Positions 8,828-16,823 of a DNA stretch of 64,000 nucleotides are shown piece after piece. Source of the DNA: Actinomycetes bacterium (lineage in GTDB: Bacteria; Actinomycetota; Humimicrobiia; Humimicrobiales; Humimicrobiaceae); the NCBI GenBank assembly GCA_022396035.1, contig JAIOXO010000004.1, positions 22,260-86,259 of the forward strand, written 5' to 3'. A model generated the notes under the pieces. It worked only from the letters and a program-made list of their open reading frames with translations, ran no database searches and was not told where the DNA came from. Position 1 is the stretch's first letter. Each line of letters starts with the position of its first letter. Made by a program: the position numbers and the translations under genes.

Positions 8828-9061
8828 ATGGAAGAGAAAAATCTGATGCCGCTGGCATCGGTAAAACCAAATATTGAGATGACCATAGTAAATATAGCCG
8901 GTGGCTATGGAATAAGAAGGAAACTGGCGGATATGGGCCTGGTGCCCGGCACCAAGGTAAAGGTAGTAAGCAGAAACATGCTGGGGCCGGTGATACTTGC
9001 AGTCAGGAATTACCGTCTGGCTATAGGCAGGGGAGTAGCTTCCAAAATAATGGTTGACTAA
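8828..9061 (+). CDS. feoA: FeoA-domain protein
   Basis: A 77-residue SH3-like FeoA protein: MTIVNIAGGYGIRRKLADMGLVPGTKVKVV is the family core (read as GGYGIRRKLADMGLVPG), followed by GPVILAVRNYRLAIGRGVA. FeoA assists the FeoB ferrous-iron transporter, but no feoB is adjacent, so it may be an orphan or work on a distant FeoB. No Shine-Dalgarno is visible before the ATG. Its stop overlaps the 3' end of accC on the other strand by 4 bases. Confidence 0.85.
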   Translation: MEEKNLMPLASVKPNIEMTIVNIAGGYGIRRKLADMGLVPGTKVKVVSRNMLGPVILAVRNYRLAIGRGVASKIMVD

Positions 9062-10398
9062 ACTCCCAGTTCTTCTTCAATGAAGTGGGTATGTATTTTG
9101 CCTTCAACAAATTTTTTATTTTCCAGCACTTTCTTATAAAACGGTATGGTGGTTTTTATTCCTTCCACCTTAAATTCTTCCAAAGCTCTTTTTGATCTGG
9201 CAATGGCTTCGGTGCGGTCATTTCCCCAAACTATGAGTTTGGCTATCAGTGAATCATAAAAAGGGGATATGGTGTAATTTGAATGTATAAATGTATCCAC
9301 CCTGATTCCCGGACCTCCCGGCAGGTAATAGTCGGTTATTTTGCCGGGCGAAGGCGAAAAATTCTTATCGGGATCTTCTGCATTTATCCTGAATTCTATG
9401 CTGTTTCCCCGGTCCAGCTGGTTATTCCTTGGCTTAAGCTTTTCCCCGGCAGCCAGTTTAATCTGCTGTTTAACAAGATCCATACCGGTTACCATTTCGG
9501 TTACCGGATGCTCAACCTGTATCCTGGTGTTTATCTCTATAAAATAGAAATTGTTATGACTGTCCAGCAGGAATTCTATGGTTCCCAGGTTCTGGTAATC
9601 AATGCACCGGGCTGCTTTTATGGCCACTTCCGACATTACTCTGCGGTCTCTGGCAGACAGGGCTGTTGAGGGCGCTTCTTCTATCAATTTCTGGTGTCTT
9701 CTCTGTATGGAACATTCCCTTTCCCCCACGCATGAGATATGGCCGTAGTTGTCGGCAATAATCTGAAATTCAATATGCCGCGGTCTGGGGATATATTTCT
9801 CTATGTAGACTTCTCCGGTGCCAAACGATGATCTGGATTCGGAAATAGCGACCGGGAAATATTCTAAAAGCTCTTTTTTATTATTGCAGATCCGCATGCC
9901 TTTTCCGCCCCCGCCGAAGCTGGCTTTTATTATCAGGGGGTAACCTACTCTGGCGGCAATCTTTGCTGCCTGCCTGGTATCAGTAACGTTGCCTGACGAG
10001 CCGGGTATTACCGGAATCCTGTTTTCCTTCATTACTTCTATTGCCCTGGATTTATTGCCGGCCAGCATAATGGCCTGCTTTGGAGGACCGATAAAGGTTA
10101 GGTCATTCTGGTTGCAGGCATCTACCAGTGACTGGTTTTCAGATAAAAAACCATAGCCGGGATGAAGGGCATCACAGCTGGTGATTTCTGCAGCAGAAAT
10201 AATGTTTTTAATATCCAGGTAACTCTTCTGAGGCGGAGGGGGGCCAATGCATATGCTGCGGTCAGCAATCCTGGTATGGATGGAATCCCGGTCTGCAGTA
10301 GAATACACTGCTACTGTTTCCAGTCCCAGTTCTTTGCAGGCCCTGATTATTCTTATGGCTATTTCCCCCCGGTTGGCCACCAGGACTCTTTTAAACAA
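9058..10398 (-). CDS. accC: Biotin carboxylase subunit (acetyl-CoA carboxylase)
   Basis: AccC carboxylates biotin on the carrier protein using ATP and bicarbonate. The 446-residue protein shows FKRVLVANRGEIAIRIIRA at the N-terminus, the HPGYGFLSEN motif, the ATP-grasp glycine loop (KASFGGGGKGMRI), RECSIQRRHQKLIEEAPS and the FIEINTRIQVEHPVTE catalytic region. The start is TTG, placed by the conserved N-terminus and by an AGGAAGGGG Shine-Dalgarno. It begins 1 base after the stop of the upstream AccB fusion, so the two are translationally coupled. The fused AccB suggests AccC serves acetyl-CoA carboxylase rather than a separate pyruvate carboxylase, although dual use cannot be excluded. Confidence 0.95.
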   Translation of the reverse strand: MFKRVLVANRGEIAIRIIRACKELGLETVAVYSTADRDSIHTRIADRSICIGPPPPQKSYLDIKNIISAAEITSCDALHPGYGFLSENQSLVDACNQNDLTFIGPPKQAIMLAGNKSRAIEVMKENRIPVIPGSSGNVTDTRQAAKIAARVGYPLIIKASFGGGGKGMRICNNKKELLEYFPVAISESRSSFGTGEVYIEKYIPRPRHIEFQIIADNYGHISCVGERECSIQRRHQKLIEEAPSTALSARDRRVMSEVAIKAARCIDYQNLGTIEFLLDSHNNFYFIEINTRIQVEHPVTEMVTGMDLVKQQIKLAAGEKLKPRNNQLDRGNSIEFRINAEDPDKNFSPSPGKITDYYLPGGPGIRVDTFIHSNYTISPFYDSLIAKLIVWGNDRTEAIARSKRALEEFKVEGIKTTIPFYKKVLENKKFVEGKIHTHFIEEELGV

Positions 10399-10399
10399 A

Positions 10400-12187
10400 T
10401 TACTGCCCCTTCCTGATTACCATTATGGTTTGCTCAAATTCTACCGGCTGTTCATTTTTCGCCAGAATCCTTTCTATAGTTCCGTCATAATCAGCAGTTA
10501 TTTTATTCATAAGCTTCATGGCTTCAATTATACACAGGGTATCACCTTTTTTTACCGGCTGTCCTTCTTGAACAAAGGCAGGTGAGTCAGGGGAAGGTGA
10601 ACGGTAAAGGGTTCCCACTATGGGGGATTTTACCTCTATCATGTCTTCTTCGTACCGGGGCTTCTGGTCCCGGGCAGCTGTTTCGGGTTCTGCTTTGGAG
10701 GAACTTTTATTTATGGATATTTTTACCCCATCTACTTCAAAATCTATGTTTTCTATGTTGGAGGTTTCCACCAGATCGGTTATTTCTCTGAGTTTTTTCA
10801 TATTTAATCTATCCAGGCTGTAATCACCGGCTTTTTTCTTGCCAACCTCCCCGGTTTTCCCCTGTTTCTTGTTAAGGAAAGCTACTGTTTTTTCCGGAAA
10901 AAAACAGTAGCTTAGAACATGTTCCTGCTTGCCGGTAATATTTTTCAGTTCATTTTCACACTGCTGGTACAGGTCTACCGGCGGCTGTTCCCACTGCTGG
11001 CTGCCTTTTGCACCCCTGAGTATTTTTTCTTTTAAGTCACTGTCCATATCCTGGGGCGGAAGCCCATAGTAGCCGTTTAAAAATTTTTTAATTTCATCAG
11101 AGGCAATTTCCCATCTCTTATCGGATATTACTGTATTTAAAATGGCCTGGCTGGCTATTATCTGCCCTATAGGGGTAGCCAGGGAAGGATTGCCCAGCTC
11201 TTGTTTTATCCTTATGATTTCCTCAATAACCTTATCTGCCTTTTCCACTTCCCCAATTTCTTTAAGCTGCCTGCTTATAGCGCTGATAAGCCACTTGGGC
11301 AGCAGGCTGTGGTCCGGTTCCGAAAGTACATAAGAATCTGAAAAAGAACTCTGGTTAAGGTAAGGGTATATATTCTTTTTTACATTCTCAAAAACCTGGA
11401 TAAGCCTGGTCCAGTCAAGGTTGTGGGATAATCCTGTCTGCCTGAGGCTTAAAAGGAATGCAAAGATGGTGGGGCTGGAGTCTTGATATGAGGAGGGTAA
11501 AAAGCTTAAATCAACCCCTCCGCCTCCATTCAGGCAAGCCTGAAAATAATTTAATATTTGGATTCCCCTCATATTGTAGCCGCTTATAAATATGGGGATG
11601 CTGGTTAAGGAAGTTATGGATTTGAACAGTTCTGCTGTTCTGGAGGGGAAAAGAGTGGATTCCACATCTTTTATGCAGATACTGCTGCAGCCCATGTCTG
11701 TCAGCTGACTTACTTTATTATTATAATATTCTATAGGACGGCTGTAATCATAAATTATGGTTCCCTGCAGGCCGGCCCCGCAATCCAGTATCCTTTTGGC
11801 GGTATATTCTATATCATTTAAGTCATTTAAGGCATCGTAGACCCTGAAAGACTCTATGCCATTTTCTATACACTGGCTTATAAACCGGTCTATTATATCT
11901 TTAGGGTATAGGTCTTCACCTACCAGGTTTCTGGCCCCTATCTGTACCTGAAGCTTTAATGAGGGGGCCATCTTGTTTATATAGGAACAAATCTGGAAGG
12001 GTGATTTGTAAAAATAATTTTCCAGCATATTCTCAAAGGTTGACCCGCCCAGGACCTCTACGCTGTTAAAGCCTGTTGAGGGGTAATTTTCAAGTATATT
12101 GTCCAGTACCTGCATATCCAGTGTGTGCAGGGAGCTGTTCTGGAATATATCCCTTAAGGTGAGATCATTTACTGCTATTTTTTTCAT
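10400..12187 (-). CDS. accB: Fusion of OadA/PycB-like carboxyltransferase domain (metal His-x-His lost) to full AccB biotin carrier
   Basis: The ATG at 12187 is chosen because GGAGGA sits about 10 bases upstream; this gives 595 residues (an ATG at 12223 would add 12). Residues about 1-470 follow the carboxyltransferase domain of pyruvate carboxylase, oxaloacetate decarboxylase and transcarboxylase 5S: DLTLRDIFQNSS, IGARNLVGEDLYP, ESFRVYDALNDL and the CIKDVESTL lysine segment. Where those enzymes have the metal-binding HTHDTSG or HCHATTG, this protein reads FISGYNMRG, so both histidines are gone, as is the His of RDAHQS. From about 470 on it is a complete AccB, not a short OadA-type carrier: the AccB N-terminal helix region (LNMKKLREITDLVETSNIE), a linker, then VGTLYRSPSPDSPAFV and the biotinylation site IIEAMKLMNK (Lys about 558). 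It probably carries biotin for acetyl-CoA carboxylase; the front half may be structural or have changed chemistry. Confidence 0.9.
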   Translation of the reverse strand: MKKIAVNDLTLRDIFQNSSLHTLDMQVLDNILENYPSTGFNSVEVLGGSTFENMLENYFYKSPFQICSYINKMAPSLKLQVQIGARNLVGEDLYPKDIIDRFISQCIENGIESFRVYDALNDLNDIEYTAKRILDCGAGLQGTIIYDYSRPIEYYNNKVSQLTDMGCSSICIKDVESTLFPSRTAELFKSITSLTSIPIFISGYNMRGIQILNYFQACLNGGGGVDLSFLPSSYQDSSPTIFAFLLSLRQTGLSHNLDWTRLIQVFENVKKNIYPYLNQSSFSDSYVLSEPDHSLLPKWLISAISRQLKEIGEVEKADKVIEEIIRIKQELGNPSLATPIGQIIASQAILNTVISDKRWEIASDEIKKFLNGYYGLPPQDMDSDLKEKILRGAKGSQQWEQPPVDLYQQCENELKNITGKQEHVLSYCFFPEKTVAFLNKKQGKTGEVGKKKAGDYSLDRLNMKKLREITDLVETSNIENIDFEVDGVKISINKSSSKAEPETAARDQKPRYEEDMIEVKSPIVGTLYRSPSPDSPAFVQEGQPVKKGDTLCIIEAMKLMNKITADYDGTIERILAKNEQPVEFEQTIMVIRKGQ

Positions 12188-12188
12188 G

Positions 12189-12746
12189 TCAGCTATTTCC
12201 TCCGGTTGACCACCGGTTAACAATGTTTGCCACCAGCAGCACTTTTATTATATCAGCAACTATAAAGGGGGCTACAGCCAGCTTAAAGGTAGTGGCCACT
12301 GCCTTTAGGCTCAGGGCGTCCGGTCCCCAGAAATATATCAGCATATGTCCGTAGCCCAGAATATATATGGACAGCAGTCCGGCAGACAGGGACAGAATCA
12401 ATCCTTTCCTTCCTCCGGTTTTGGTGTAGATATAGCTGGATACGAAAGAAGCTGCCAGAAATCCCATTATATAGCCGGCAGTAGGACCGGCAAGAGCAAT
12501 GTAGGCATTTTTAAAGCCTGCAAATACTCCCATCCCCATAAACCCTAGGGACAGATAAATTAACTGGGAATAAAAGGAATAGGGAAATCCTAGAACAATG
12601 GCCCCCAGAAGTACGGTCAATACCTGAAGGGTGAAGGGGACCGGGGTGAAGGGAAGATAAAAAAAACAGTTTGCCCCTACTGCCATCATCAGGGCAAAAC
12701 CAATGGTAAATACAATTTTTATTTTTGCTTTTTCTGCTACTTCCAT
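12189..12746 (-). CDS. bioY: Biotin transporter BioY
   Basis: BioY is the substrate-binding membrane subunit of ECF-type or solitary biotin uptake. The 185-residue protein has about six hydrophobic segments and the family signatures FTPVPFTLQVLTVLLGA, GFPYSFYSQLIYLSLGFMG and AGPTAGYIMGF. A very strong Shine-Dalgarno (AAGGAGGAGG) precedes the ATG. It is the first gene of the block bioY / AccB-fusion / accC, separated from the fusion by 1 base, so biotin supply and biotin-dependent carboxylation are expressed together. No EcfAT genes lie nearby. Confidence 0.93.
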   Translation of the reverse strand: MEVAEKAKIKIVFTIGFALMMAVGANCFFYLPFTPVPFTLQVLTVLLGAIVLGFPYSFYSQLIYLSLGFMGMGVFAGFKNAYIALAGPTAGYIMGFLAASFVSSYIYTKTGGRKGLILSLSAGLLSIYILGYGHMLIYFWGPDALSLKAVATTFKLAVAPFIVADIIKVLLVANIVNRWSTGGNS

Positions 12747-12777
12747 AAACCTCCTCCTTTTAAGGGTGCTGTTTTGA

Positions 12778-12856
12778 AAAAAGACGGAACCGGACAGTTA
12801 AAGTTTCAATAAAAGAAGACTATTTTGAAACTAATGAGGCTTACGGCCGTCTTTTT
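12778..12856. promoter_or_regulatory. Nested inverted repeats in the bioY / acyl-CoA dehydrogenase divergent gap
   Basis: The 145-base gap between divergent genes contains an outer inverted repeat AAAAAGACGG (12778-12787) / CCGTCTTTTT (12847-12856) and an inner one AGTTTCAA (12802-12809) / TTGAAACT (12825-12832) with a 15-base spacer. The outer 3' arm ends in T5, so it could act as an attenuator for the rightward transcript; the inner repeat has the spacing of a dimeric-regulator operator. A biotin-repressor site is possible by context, but the half-sites do not match the usual GTTAAC/GTAAAC core and the local BirA lacks a DNA-binding domain. Confidence 0.4.
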
Positions 12857-12891
12857 AACCAACTATAAAAAGAAAAAATCCGGGAGAACTT

Positions 12892-14040
12892 ATGGATTAT
12901 TTTTTAACCGAAGAGCAGCAGATGATTGTGGATATTTGCAGGCAGATAACTGAGAAGAAAATAAAGCCGGTAAGGTCTGAGTTGGATGAGAACCAAATCT
13001 TTCCTTCAGATATATTAGCAGAAATAGGGCAGGCAGATTTATTCCGGTTATTTATACCCGAAGAATATGATGGTATGGGCACAGGCATTTTTGAAGTTTG
13101 CCTGGCTACCGAAGAGCTCAGCCGGGGTGATTTAAGCGTGGCTACTTCATATGCGGCCAGCGGCCTGGGTTTTCTGCCCATAATTATTTCGGGAAGCCAG
13201 AAGCAGAAAGAAAAGTATCTTCCCTCTCTGGCTTCGGGAAAGAAGCTGGCCGCCTTTGGTTTAACCGAACCGGAAGCCGGTAGCGATGCCGGGGGGATTA
13301 AAACCAGGGCACAGGCTGAAGGAAGCTATTATGTCCTCAATGGGACCAAGCAGTGGATTACCAATGGGGGAGAAGCGGACATATATACCGTATTTGCCAT
13401 GACCGACCCCTCAAAGGGAAGCAGGGGAGCATCTGCTTTTATTGTAGAGAAAGGCACTGAAGGATTTGAATTTGGAAAAAAGGAAAATAAGATGGGCATA
13501 AGGGCCTCAGCTACCAGGGAACTTATATTCAACAACTGCAAAGTACCCAAAGAAAACCTTATAGGCAGGGAAGGAATGGGATTTCTGGTAGCCATGAAAA
13601 CCCTGGATAAATCCCGTCCGGCAGTAGGGGCCCAGGGGGTGGGGCTGGCTCAGGGAGCCCTGGAAGAAGCCCTGGCCTATTCCAAAATCAGAAAGCAGTT
13701 TTCGGTTTCCATTTCCACCTTTCAGGCTATAAGGCATTTGCTGGCAGATATGGCTACCCAGGTAGAGGCAGCCAGAAATCTGGTATACCAGGCAGCCAGA
13801 GTGGTAGACAGGCAGCAAAAGGATATTTCCAGGATATCTTCCATGGCCAAGCTGTTTGCATCCGATGTAGCCATGAAGGTAACTACTGATGCGGTGCAGG
13901 TATTTGGCGGTTATGGTTATATGAAGGAATACCCGGTGGAAAAAATGATGAGGGATGCCAAGATACTGCAGATATATGAAGGAACGAATCAGATACAGAG
14001 GGATGTAATAGCCCTTGATTTAATTAAAAAGGGATTTTAA
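12892..14040 (+). CDS. Acyl-CoA dehydrogenase (short-chain/CarC-like)
   Basis: A 382-residue flavin-dependent acyl-CoA dehydrogenase or reductase. Motifs include GLTEPEAGSDAG (FAD/substrate loop), NGTKQWITNGG, DKSRPAVGAQGVG, VQVFGGYGYMKEYPVE and the C-terminal ILQIYEGTNQIQRD, where the Glu is the usual catalytic base. It is followed at once by etfB and a ferredoxin-fused etfA. The same order and fusion occur in the Acetobacterium caffeyl-CoA reductase complex CarCDE and in related electron-bifurcating butyryl-CoA dehydrogenases, so this may reduce an enoyl-CoA while reducing ferredoxin. The substrate is unknown. Confidence 0.93.
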   Translation: MDYFLTEEQQMIVDICRQITEKKIKPVRSELDENQIFPSDILAEIGQADLFRLFIPEEYDGMGTGIFEVCLATEELSRGDLSVATSYAASGLGFLPIIISGSQKQKEKYLPSLASGKKLAAFGLTEPEAGSDAGGIKTRAQAEGSYYVLNGTKQWITNGGEADIYTVFAMTDPSKGSRGASAFIVEKGTEGFEFGKKENKMGIRASATRELIFNNCKVPKENLIGREGMGFLVAMKTLDKSRPAVGAQGVGLAQGALEEALAYSKIRKQFSVSISTFQAIRHLLADMATQVEAARNLVYQAARVVDRQQKDISRISSMAKLFASDVAMKVTTDAVQVFGGYGYMKEYPVEKMMRDAKILQIYEGTNQIQRDVIALDLIKKGF

Positions 14041-14049
14041 AACAGAGAG

Positions 14050-14850
14050 GTGATAGAGATTAAGGTTTTAGTATGTATAAAACAGGTACCCGGTACCACC
14101 GATATCAAAATTGATCCCAGGACCAATACCCTGATCAGGGAGGGGATTGAAAATATCATTAATCCATTTGACAGTTATGCTTTAGAGGAAGGGGCAAGGC
14201 TTAAAGAAAATCAGGATTTTATAACCCAGTGCATGGCCCTGACCATGGGTCCGCCTCAGGCAGCCCAGATACTAAAGGATGCCATATCTTTAGGCATGGA
14301 TGAAGCGGTGCTGCTTTCAGACCGTGATTTTGCAGGAGCTGATACCTGGGCTACCGCCCAGACACTGGCTGCCGCTGCTAAAAAAATAGGGGATGTGGCC
14401 CTTACCGTATTTGGCAAACAGACCCTGGACGGGGATACCGGACAGGTGGGGCCCGAGTATGCTCAGACCCTGGGGATTCCCTTTGTGGGCTATGTCAGCC
14501 ACATAGTGGATATAAATAAAACCCGGGTAAGGCTAAAGAGACTTATGGAAGACCGGTATGAGACAGTGGAAGTAAATCTTCCGGCAGCTATCTCGGTCTT
14601 AAAGGAAATAAATGAACCCAGGGTACCATCCCTGAGGGGCAAAATGAAAGCAAATAAAGCCCGGATACCTGTGTGGGACAGGGAGCATCTGGGCCTGAGC
14701 CCGGAACAGGTGGGTTTATCCGGCTCCTATACTCAGGTGGTTAAGGTATTTATACCCCAGGCCCAACATGAAGTTATGATGCTGGAAGGTTCTCCCCAGG
14801 AACAGGTAGAAAAATTATTTGAAAAACTGAAAACGCTGAACAGGATTTAG
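14050..14850 (+). CDS. etfB: Electron transfer flavoprotein beta subunit
   Basis: EtfB (about 266 residues) with the typical start VLVCIKQVPGTTDIKID, then the NPFDSYALEEG segment, the GAD-TWATAQTLA region and the GQVGPEYAQTLGIP loop, and PRVPSLRGKMKA near the C-terminus. The start is ambiguous. GTG at 14050 is the only standard start, but it lies inside a textbook Shine-Dalgarno GAGGTGAT (14047-14054) that is spaced correctly for an ATT at 14059, giving IKVLVCIKQV, the normal family N-terminus. A rare ATT initiation is therefore plausible. Confidence 0.94.
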   Translation: MIEIKVLVCIKQVPGTTDIKIDPRTNTLIREGIENIINPFDSYALEEGARLKENQDFITQCMALTMGPPQAAQILKDAISLGMDEAVLLSDRDFAGADTWATAQTLAAAAKKIGDVALTVFGKQTLDGDTGQVGPEYAQTLGIPFVGYVSHIVDINKTRVRLKRLMEDRYETVEVNLPAAISVLKEINEPRVPSLRGKMKANKARIPVWDREHLGLSPEQVGLSGSYTQVVKVFIPQAQHEVMMLEGSPQEQVEKLFEKLKTLNRI

Positions 14851-14859
14851 GGGGCTCTA

Positions 14860-16056
14860 ATGGATATAAAAGTTCTAAAAGATAAATGTACCGGATGCGG
14901 GCTCTGCTTGAGAGCCTGCCTGTATGAAGCTATAGAGATAAAAGACAAGATAGCAGAAATTAATGACAACTGCATATTGTGCGGTGCCTGTGTGGAAGCC
15001 TGCGAATTTGAGGCTATAGAAATGGCTGAGGTCAAGCCGGTCCAGGATTTTTCTGATTACAGGGGGATTATGGTGTATGTGGAAAGCAGCCAGGGGAAAA
15101 TAAATGATGCCGGCCTGGAGCTTCTCAGCGAAGCTTACCAGCTTAACCGTGACCTGGATACCACCATATCTGCGGTATGCATAGGCCAAGTTGAAGAAGA
15201 AGAGGTCAAGAAAACTTTCAGTTTTGGAGCGGACAAGGCCTATGTTTTTGGCCACAGTCTTTTTGAGCATAATCTTGATGACATATACAGCCAGGCTCTG
15301 GCCATACTGATTGAAGAAAAAAAACCGGAAATTTTTCTGGCGGCAGCTACCCCTTCTGGCAGGACAGTGGTACCCCGGCTGGCAGCCATGCTTAAAACTG
15401 GACTTACTGCCGACTGCACCGGGTTAAAAGTGGATAAGGAAAGCAGGCTTCTGGAGCAGACCAGGCCTACTTTTGGTGGAAATGTCTTGGCCACTATTGT
15501 CTGCAAGAACTCCCGGCCGCAGATGGCTACGGTACGCCCTCATGTATTTGAGAAGAAGAAAATCTCTGCGGAGATGGAGCCGGATATAGAATATATGGAT
15601 ATCAAACCGGACAATTTCACCAGCGGTTACCGGTTTATTGATACAGACTATGGGGTGGGTGAAGATATCAACCTTTCCGATTATGATGTAATAGTATCCG
15701 GCGGCAGGGGAATGGGAAAAAGTGATAATTTTTCTCTGCTCAGGCAGCTGGCGGACCTTCTGGGAGGCACAGTGGCTGCTTCCAGGGCGGCAGTGGATGC
15801 AGGCTGGGTATCCTACCCCCATCAGGTGGGCCAGACCGGCAAAACGGTTAACCCCAAGCTGTATATTGCCTGCGGCATATCCGGAGCCATACAGCATCTG
15901 GCAGGCATGCAGACCTCTGATATTATAGTAGCCATTAACAAGGACAGCCAGGCTCCAATTTTCAAGGTTGCCAATTACGGTATTGTGGGGGATGTGCTGG
16001 AGATAGTGCCCAAACTGATTTCCAGAATTAAGCAGGGGGGACCTTTAATAGATTAG
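14860..16056 (+). CDS. etfA: Electron transfer flavoprotein alpha subunit with N-terminal 2x[4Fe-4S] ferredoxin domain
   Basis: The 398-residue protein opens with two ferredoxin motifs ([11 protein letters not shown] and [11 protein letters not shown], residues about 10-50), then an EtfA nucleotide-binding domain and the C-terminal FAD domain ([48 protein letters not shown]). This fusion is known from CarE of Acetobacterium woodii and several clostridial bifurcating Etfs, where the clusters contact ferredoxin. With the acyl-CoA dehydrogenase upstream it points to flavin-based bifurcation or confurcation; this is inference. Its 3' end overlaps birA on the other strand by 12 bases. Confidence 0.95.
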   Translation: MDIKVLKDKCTGCGLCLRACLYEAIEIKDKIAEINDNCILCGACVEACEFEAIEMAEVKPVQDFSDYRGIMVYVESSQGKINDAGLELLSEAYQLNRDLDTTISAVCIGQVEEEEVKKTFSFGADKAYVFGHSLFEHNLDDIYSQALAILIEEKKPEIFLAAATPSGRTVVPRLAAMLKTGLTADCTGLKVDKESRLLEQTRPTFGGNVLATIVCKNSRPQMATVRPHVFEKKKISAEMEPDIEYMDIKPDNFTSGYRFIDTDYGVGEDINLSDYDVIVSGGRGMGKSDNFSLLRQLADLLGGTVAASRAAVDAGWVSYPHQVGQTGKTVNPKLYIACGISGAIQHLAGMQTSDIIVAINKDSQAPIFKVANYGIVGDVLEIVPKLISRIKQGGPLID

Positions 16057-16716
16057 AATTGTTTCTATCTTTTCAAACAGGGCTGCAAAATCCTTTGTTT
16101 TTAGAAAATTAAAATAAACCTGTTCAAAATTATTTATTATCTCTGCAAGCAGTTTTTCCCTTGCCACCTTCTTGTTTAGCTGCTGGCTTATAGAGGTGGA
16201 CTGGTGACCATATTTTTTTAAATCGGATAGATGGGTATTAACATTTATACCTGTTCCGATATTTATATAACCAATTTGGCTGCCATTTTCAGTTTCGGTT
16301 AATATCCCTGCCAGCTTCTTGCCTTTACAGTACAGGTCATTGGGCCACTTTATGGCTACCTGCAGCTTATAGAGGGCATTGACGGCCCGGGCGGCTGCAT
16401 AGGCAGCAATCAGGGTCATCTTTGGCAGGTCTCTATGTTTAAGTTCTTTTTTAACCGCCAGGGTAAAGTAAAGTCCTCCTGCAGGAGAGACCCACTCGGC
16501 TTCCAGCTTGCCTCTGCCCCTGGTCTGAATGTCAGCCAGCAGCACTGTTCCCGGAGCAATGCTGTCAGTTATTTTCTCCAGTTGGGCAGCATAGCTGTTG
16601 GTGGAATCAACAAAGTTAAAATACAGGATTGGTTTTCCCAGCTGCACCGTATTCAAATTTTTTTTATATAATGTTAAATTAAAATCATTCATAAAAAATA
16701 TATGTTTTTTTAACAT
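16045..16716 (-). CDS. birA: Biotin--protein ligase, class without DNA-binding domain
   Basis: A 223-residue biotin protein ligase: the FVDSTNSYAAQ motif, the biotinyl-AMP loop QTRGRGKLEAEWVSP, the KWPNDLYCKGKKLAGIL segment and GTGINVNT are all present. There is no N-terminal winged helix, and the C-terminal cap is short, so it is a monofunctional (group I) enzyme that cannot repress bio genes. It would biotinylate the AccB fusion. No Shine-Dalgarno stands out before the ATG at 16716, and the ATG eight codons in (16692) is an alternative. Confidence 0.92.
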   Translation of the reverse strand: MLKKHIFFMNDFNLTLYKKNLNTVQLGKPILYFNFVDSTNSYAAQLEKITDSIAPGTVLLADIQTRGRGKLEAEWVSPAGGLYFTLAVKKELKHRDLPKMTLIAAYAAARAVNALYKLQVAIKWPNDLYCKGKKLAGILTETENGSQIGYINIGTGINVNTHLSDLKKYGHQSTSISQQLNKKVAREKLLAEIINNFEQVYFNFLKTKDFAALFEKIETILIY

Positions 16717-16823
16717 AGGTTAAAAATAGTATACTTGAAGGGGTAACAGTTTAACAAATCAGGGCAATTTAAGCCCAACCAATGATGACAGTTTACTAAT
16801 ATTTAATTTTATTGGAGGCAGGC

